Shown here one piece after another: positions 60,105 through 64,000 of a stretch of DNA of 64,000 bases. Every line of letters begins with the position of its first letter. Position 1 is the first letter of the stretch. Origin of the DNA: Methylomonas sp. LL1 (GTDB lineage: Bacteria; Pseudomonadota; Gammaproteobacteria; Methylococcales; Methylomonadaceae); NCBI RefSeq assembly GCF_015711015.1, contig NZ_CP064653.1, forward strand, positions 3,968,001 through 4,032,000, given 5' to 3'. The position numbers and the translations under genes were made by a program. Below the pieces are notes generated by a model. The model had not been told where the DNA came from. It saw only the letters and a program-made list of their open reading frames with translations, and did not search any database.

Positions 60105-61193
60105 ATGAATACGCCTGCCATGACCACCGACGACACACCAGAATCCTGCGGAGTCCTGCAGGCTGCGTTACGTCTCAATATTCTGTACTGGCTCTGCATG
60201 TTTGTCGCAGACAGCATCCTGGGGTACTTCATCAACATAGACCCGATCGAGTCCGCCCCGCTTAAAGTCGTGTTGTTCGGAATAAGCGCGGTCATGACCT
60301 ATCTGATGGCAAGGCTGTTGATTCGCCTGCGGCATAGGCTGAACTTCTTGCAAAAAGCCCTGCTGTGCTTTCTGATGGCGGCCGTCACCGCGCCTATCTA
60401 TACGGCAATCGACTTCATCAACTACACCATTTGCCAATATCCCAAACCCGTTAACTTCGATCCGCTTTATTCCGGTTACACGTTGATTGAAGGGGTTTCC
60501 ATGCTGTTCGGCTGGAGTTGTTTATTTGTCGCCGCACTAGACAACTTCGAAGTGCTGGAGCGCGAACGACTCCTGGAAATTGCACGTAAGGAAGCGCTAG
60601 CTGCCCAAATGCAAGCACTCCGCTACCAGATCAATCCGCATTTTCTGTTCAATACGCTCAACTCCATTGCCGGGCTGATCGAAGAGGGTGCCGCCACGCG
60701 CGCCGAGCGCATGGTACTGTCGCTATCGACCTTCATGCGCACCACGCTTGCCCTCGATCCTATGCACGATGTATCGCTCGCCGACGAAATCGCCCTGCAG
60801 GAAGAGTATCTGGAGATCGAACGCGAGCGATTCGCCGACCGCATGACGTTCAAAATCTCCGTGCCGGACGGCGTGAAGTCCGCCCTTGTACCCAGCCTTA
60901 TTCTTCAGCCTTTGATTGAAAACTCGATCAAGCATGGCGTCGGTGCGACGGTTGGCCCCGTGGAAGTCACGCTCAGTGCCTATCGCGAAGATAACCGGCT
61001 TCATGTTATTGTCGAAAACGATATGCCGAGAGACGATGCATCCGCCGATTCCCGTCCAGGCATAGGCGTGGGTCTGCGCAACGTGGAAGAGCGTCTGCGC
61101 GTGCGCTTTCAGGATGCCGCCGGTTTTCTCGCGGGCCGAATATCCCCCAGCCGTTACAGGGCCGCCATTAGTCTGCCTTGGAGAAGCGCATGA
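60105..61193 (+). CDS. LytS/AlgZ-type sensor histidine kinase (first of two)
   Basis: 362 residues. The N-terminal four-helix membrane sensor region (LNILYWLCMFVADSILGYF; KVVLFGISAVMTYLMARLL; KALLCFLMAAVTAPIYTAI; VSMLFGWSCLFVAAL) precedes the His_kinase domain with His179 in RYQINPHFLFNTLNSIAGL. HATPase motifs follow: PSLILQPLIENSIKHGVG (N box) and PGIGVGLRNVEERL (G box). The catalytic core is almost the same as in the next gene. It phosphorylates the LytTR regulator encoded downstream. No close ribosome site; the ATG at 60120 is an alternative. Confidence 0.9.
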   Translation: MNTPAMTTDDTPESCGVLQAALRLNILYWLCMFVADSILGYFINIDPIESAPLKVVLFGISAVMTYLMARLLIRLRHRLNFLQKALLCFLMAAVTAPIYTAIDFINYTICQYPKPVNFDPLYSGYTLIEGVSMLFGWSCLFVAALDNFEVLERERLLEIARKEALAAQMQALRYQINPHFLFNTLNSIAGLIEEGAATRAERMVLSLSTFMRTTLALDPMHDVSLADEIALQEEYLEIERERFADRMTFKISVPDGVKSALVPSLILQPLIENSIKHGVGATVGPVEVTLSAYREDNRLHVIVENDMPRDDASADSRPGIGVGLRNVEERLRVRFQDAAGFLAGRISPSRYRAAISLPWRSA

Positions 61194-61316
61194 ACTGGAT
61201 TTCCGTATCCGCAAGGGTATGCCCCTGGTTGGCCGAACACCGCATCCTTTGTAACCGTTGGGGTGCCTGCTTGACCTTGAATTTCGTTGCTAGAGTGTCG
61301 TCCTGAGGCAGTCACC

Positions 61317-62480
61317 ATGCAAAACACCAAAGAAAGATTGTCGACTCTCCGGCTAGATCAATCTCCAGTCGGACGCATTAGCAGCCAATCTTTACAACTT
61401 CAGATCGAGGATGGAATACCGCCTCGTGAATCCCTGTTTGGAGACGCCTTCAGGCTGGGAGTGGCCTACCTGCTCCTGACCACTTTATTCTTCGGCATAT
61501 CCTCATATATTCCCGGTCCAGAAGCCTACAAAGATGTTACGGCAGATTTCGCCGGTCATTCCGTATTGGTCGAAATCATGTCTGGACTCACGTCATTTTT
61601 CATCATGTCGGTTGCAGTCTGGCATCTCCGCAAAAACAGGATGATTCACAACATCATCATATGCTTCTTTATCTCTGCCGTTGTTTCCATAGCGGATTTC
61701 ATTTCAAGAAGAGAGCTTTACAAAATGCTCTATGCCACCGATAACCTGAAGATGGACAATATCCAGGAGCTGTTCATGTGTTGGGCCATGTATTTCGGTT
61801 GGTCCAGTGTGTTTCTTACCCTGTTGTACAGTTTTGATGTCAGAGATCGGGAACGCCAATTGGCAGCGGTTCGAGAAGAAGCAATTTCCGCGCAAATGAA
61901 AGCTCTCCGCTACCAGATCAATCCGCATTTTCTGTTCAACACCCTCAACTCCATTGCCGGGCTGATCGAAGAAGGCGCGGCTACACGCGCCGAACGCATG
62001 GTGCTTTCTCTGTCCACTTTTATGCGCACCACGCTGACGCTAGATCCGATGCACGATGTCTCTCTCGCCGATGAAATTGCCTTGCAGGAAGAATATTTGG
62101 AGATCGAGCGCGAGCGATTCTCCGACCGTTTGACGTTCAAAACCGACATCCCGGAAAACGCGCGCGCTGCTCTCGTTCCCAGCCTGATCCTCCAGCCATT
62201 GATCGAAAATGCCATCAAACACGGCGTCGGCGCCACCAGCGGTCCGGTCGAAATCGTGCTCAGCGCTTCCCGCATCGCCGACCGGCTGAATATCACTGTA
62301 GAAAACGATATGCCGCGCGGCGACACCAAAGAAAATCGCCCTCCTGGCATGGGCGTTGGATTGCGTAACGTCGAAGAGCGCTTGCGCGCCCGGTTTCAAG
62401 AAGATTCACACTTTTCAGCCGGATGTATTTCATCCGGCCGCTACCTCGTCGCCATGGAACTACCCTGGAGGCAAACATGA
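61317..62480 (+). CDS. LytS/AlgZ-type sensor histidine kinase (second)
   Basis: 387 residues from the ATG with TGAGGCAGTCACC upstream. Four membrane helices in a sensor domain unlike that of the first kinase (LGVAYLLLTTLFFGISSYI; LVEIMSGLTSFFIMSVAVW; IIICFFISAVVSIADFI). It then shares the near-identical core: RYQINPHFLFNTLNSIAGL with His204, PSLILQPLIENAIKHGVG and PGMGVGLRNVEERL. Similar cores behind different sensors suggest duplication followed by sensor divergence or gene conversion of the core. Overlaps the regulator start (ATGA). Confidence 0.9.
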   Translation: MQNTKERLSTLRLDQSPVGRISSQSLQLQIEDGIPPRESLFGDAFRLGVAYLLLTTLFFGISSYIPGPEAYKDVTADFAGHSVLVEIMSGLTSFFIMSVAVWHLRKNRMIHNIIICFFISAVVSIADFISRRELYKMLYATDNLKMDNIQELFMCWAMYFGWSSVFLTLLYSFDVRDRERQLAAVREEAISAQMKALRYQINPHFLFNTLNSIAGLIEEGAATRAERMVLSLSTFMRTTLTLDPMHDVSLADEIALQEEYLEIERERFSDRLTFKTDIPENARAALVPSLILQPLIENAIKHGVGATSGPVEIVLSASRIADRLNITVENDMPRGDTKENRPPGMGVGLRNVEERLRARFQEDSHFSAGCISSGRYLVAMELPWRQT

Positions 62481-63283
62481 CGGGGTTTACCGTGCTCGTT
62501 GTCGATGACGAACCGCTCGCCCGGCGCCGGTTGGTTCGTTTGTTGGGCAAATTAAATTGGGTCGGCCGCATCGAACAAGCGGCGGACGTCGTGGAAGCAC
62601 GTAGCAAGACACTCGAATTGCAGCCGGACATCCTGCTGCTGGATATCCTGATGCCCGGCGGCAGCGGTTTCGACGTGCTGGAACAATTAGGCCCGGAGCC
62701 GCCCATCGTCGTCTTCGTCACCGCCTTCGATCATCATGCATTACGGGCATTCGAAGCCAATGCCGTCGACTACTTGACCAAACCCGTCGAACCGGGCCGT
62801 TTCGGGCTGGCGATGGAAAGGGCAAAATCCGCCGTCGCCGCGCGCAACCAAACCGACCGTATCGCCGAGTTGCAAGAAACCATCGCTGCCCTCAAGCACG
62901 CCTTGCGCGAACAACCCAGGCAAAACCAAGAATTTTGGGTCAAGGTCCGCAGAGAACACATCCGCATCACCGAGGACAGGATCATCCGAATCCAGGCCGA
63001 GCGCGACTATGTGCGCATTCATGTCGACGGGGCGGAGTACCTCTACCACGAAACGCTGACCGCCCTGGAACAACGCCTAAGCCCGGAAGATTTCATTCGC
63101 ATTCACCGCAGCACCATCGTGCGGCGTAACGCCATTACCCGTATTAAACAAGCGCCGTTCGCCGCCATGGTGGCCGTCATGAAGGACGGCACTGAGGTTA
63201 GGATAGGCAGAACTTACGCCGCCGTCGTACGTAACCAGCTCACCAAAAATTGGGAAATTAATCCATCAAACGCACTGCGTTAG
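62477..63283 (+). CDS. LytTR-family response regulator
   Basis: 268 residues from the ATG overlapping the kinase stop; a longer frame to 62423 lies within the kinase. The receiver domain has the acidic pair in VLVVDDEPLARRRL, phospho-acceptor Asp56 in PDILLLDILMPGG, Thr in VFVTAFD and Lys in YLTKPVEPG. A linker coiled coil (about 120-160) leads to the LytTR DNA-binding domain: ERDYVRIHVDGAEYLYHETL, LSPEDFIRIHRSTIVRRNAI. It is the shared output for both kinases; target genes unknown, with the adjacent PEP-CTERM genes candidates. Confidence 0.92.
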   Translation: MTGFTVLVVDDEPLARRRLVRLLGKLNWVGRIEQAADVVEARSKTLELQPDILLLDILMPGGSGFDVLEQLGPEPPIVVFVTAFDHHALRAFEANAVDYLTKPVEPGRFGLAMERAKSAVAARNQTDRIAELQETIAALKHALREQPRQNQEFWVKVRREHIRITEDRIIRIQAERDYVRIHVDGAEYLYHETLTALEQRLSPEDFIRIHRSTIVRRNAITRIKQAPFAAMVAVMKDGTEVRIGRTYAAVVRNQLTKNWEINPSNALR

Positions 63284-63702
63284 AACGTGGGTTTGCCATA
63301 GAGTAACCGATATTCACGAAAATGCCGAGGCGGCACGAAGCCGCCGCGCAGCAAGCCACTGCGGGCCAGAATCGCCAACCATTGGGCGTCGTTGATATCC
63401 GTTTTGCGGCCGGGTACTTGCTTGACATGCCGCGCATTGACCACGGCCAGCTTCAAACCATGCCACTCCAAAGCCGCATAGGGACTCTTCCAATAGACGC
63501 CGGTGCTTTCCATCACGACCCATTCAGGTTGAAAGGACGCCACCCAGGCCGCCATCTCGCGCCGATCCCGTTTAAAGCCTCCAAACTCGCGGATTTGGGT
63601 CACGACCTCGCCCTGGTCGTTTTCAAACAATATGCACACGGTGAGTTTGGCTTGGTGAACATCCAAGGCCGCCACGCAACGATAAACCGCCGATAATTCC
63701 AT
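63280..63702 (-). pseudogene. Truncated IS110-family transposase
   Basis: The N-terminal about 130 residues of a DEDD transposase: VAALDVHQAKLTVCILF (first Asp), EWVVMESTGVYW (Glu), VNARHVKQVPGRKTDINDAQWLA (two Asp). The start has GGGAGGTTTTA upstream. It should be about 340 residues or more but stops after FREYRLLYGKPTF at the end of the response-regulator gene, so the C-terminal transposase_20 domain is gone. Confidence 0.85.
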
Positions 63703-63724
63703 TAAAACCTCCCAGGGTAAACGT

Positions 63725-64000
63725 GAAGCGTTCACAGGGGAGACCACAGGCTGGGTATTGAGCTGCGAAATGGGTCTAACTTCGAGGTGCTGATCCCGTG
63801 CAGTTGAGGAGAAAGCAATATTGGTTCATGCATTTTGTCCAGCATGAGTCCAAACCTCGCGCAGTCGTAGACCCCAAGCATGTGGAGAAGTCCTTTGTAC
63901 GGAACCTGGGAGGTCTCATCTGTGCTCGATAGGCATGTCGAGCCGGCTTATTGAGGTAGAAACTGAGCGATAAATATGTACGCAGATGAGAAGTCGGACA
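63725..64000 (+). mobile_element. Probable 5' leader of a group II intron (cut by window edge)
   Basis: The stretch contains GGAGAAGTCCTTTGTACGG, CCTGGGAGGTCTCATCTG and, near the end, a frame starting ATGTACGCAGATGAGAAGTCGGAC (MYADEKSD), wording that recurs before group II intron reverse transcriptase/maturases in many Proteobacteria. No RT domain is yet visible, and the exact 5' boundary is not determined. An IS110-end region is the alternative for the first part. Confidence 0.4.

Noticed and set aside
1-64000. CRISPR arrays, rRNA or tRNA genes
   Set aside because: No regularly spaced repeats, and no tRNA-like cloverleaf or rRNA sequence, noticed on either strand by eye.

Overview
The window looks like chromosome from a gammaproteobacterial methanotroph of the Methylomonas/Methylobacter type. 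This is an inference from three things: repeated PEP-CTERM/VPLPA-type sorting tails (VPLPAAVWMFGAGL, VPVPGAVWLFGSGL, VPLPGAVWVFASGL), a hopanoid-type HpnN transporter, and the general codon style. No rRNA or tRNA gene and no CRISPR array was seen, so taxonomy rests on protein character alone.

Layout. 1-2.9 kb: a large secreted calcium-binding-type protein running off the left edge and a PEP-CTERM protein. 3.4-11.6 kb: a DsbA-like oxidoreductase, then a minus-strand block with a membrane methyltransferase, motBA, hpnN, a Ca2+/Na+ antiporter and uppP. 12.1-13.5 kb: a VPLPA-tailed exported protein behind a candidate c-di-GMP-I riboswitch. 13.6-17.1 kb: the ydbL-ynbE-ydbH envelope lipid-transport set and a Gfo/Idh/MocA oxidoreductase. 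17.4-22.3 kb: a B12 operon (cobalamin riboswitch, btuB, btuM, cbiB, cobD). 22.5-30.5 kb: a circularly permuted ATP-grasp / alpha-E / Anbu / transglutaminase-DUF2126 operon behind a predicted sigma-54 promoter, followed by a gene with a VOC/HPPD-like C-terminus. 30.5-35.9 kb: pgaACD without pgaB. 36.2-44.7 kb: a TVP38-family protein, a decayed HigA antitoxin, and an efflux locus (TolC-type factor, MarR, YtcA, MdtN-like, MdtO-like) with four copies of one MarR-type palindrome.

44.9-56.8 kb is an insertion-sequence pile-up. It holds an IS3-family element interrupted by an IS256-family element, two near-identical IS1182-type copies (one frameshifted), and an IS1595-type element inside a PEP-CTERM gene. 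Small hypothetical genes lie between them, together with a 155-codon unknown gene cut by the second IS1182 copy. Target duplications are readable for three of the elements, and in two cases they allow the broken host gene to be rebuilt in frame.

57-63.3 kb: three PEP-CTERM-type genes, a small lipoprotein, and a LytS/AlgZ-type signalling locus with two paralogous sensor kinases feeding one LytTR response regulator. A decayed copy of the first kinase's upstream DNA lies 0.85 kb away. The right edge has a truncated IS110 transposase and what looks like the leader of a group II intron.
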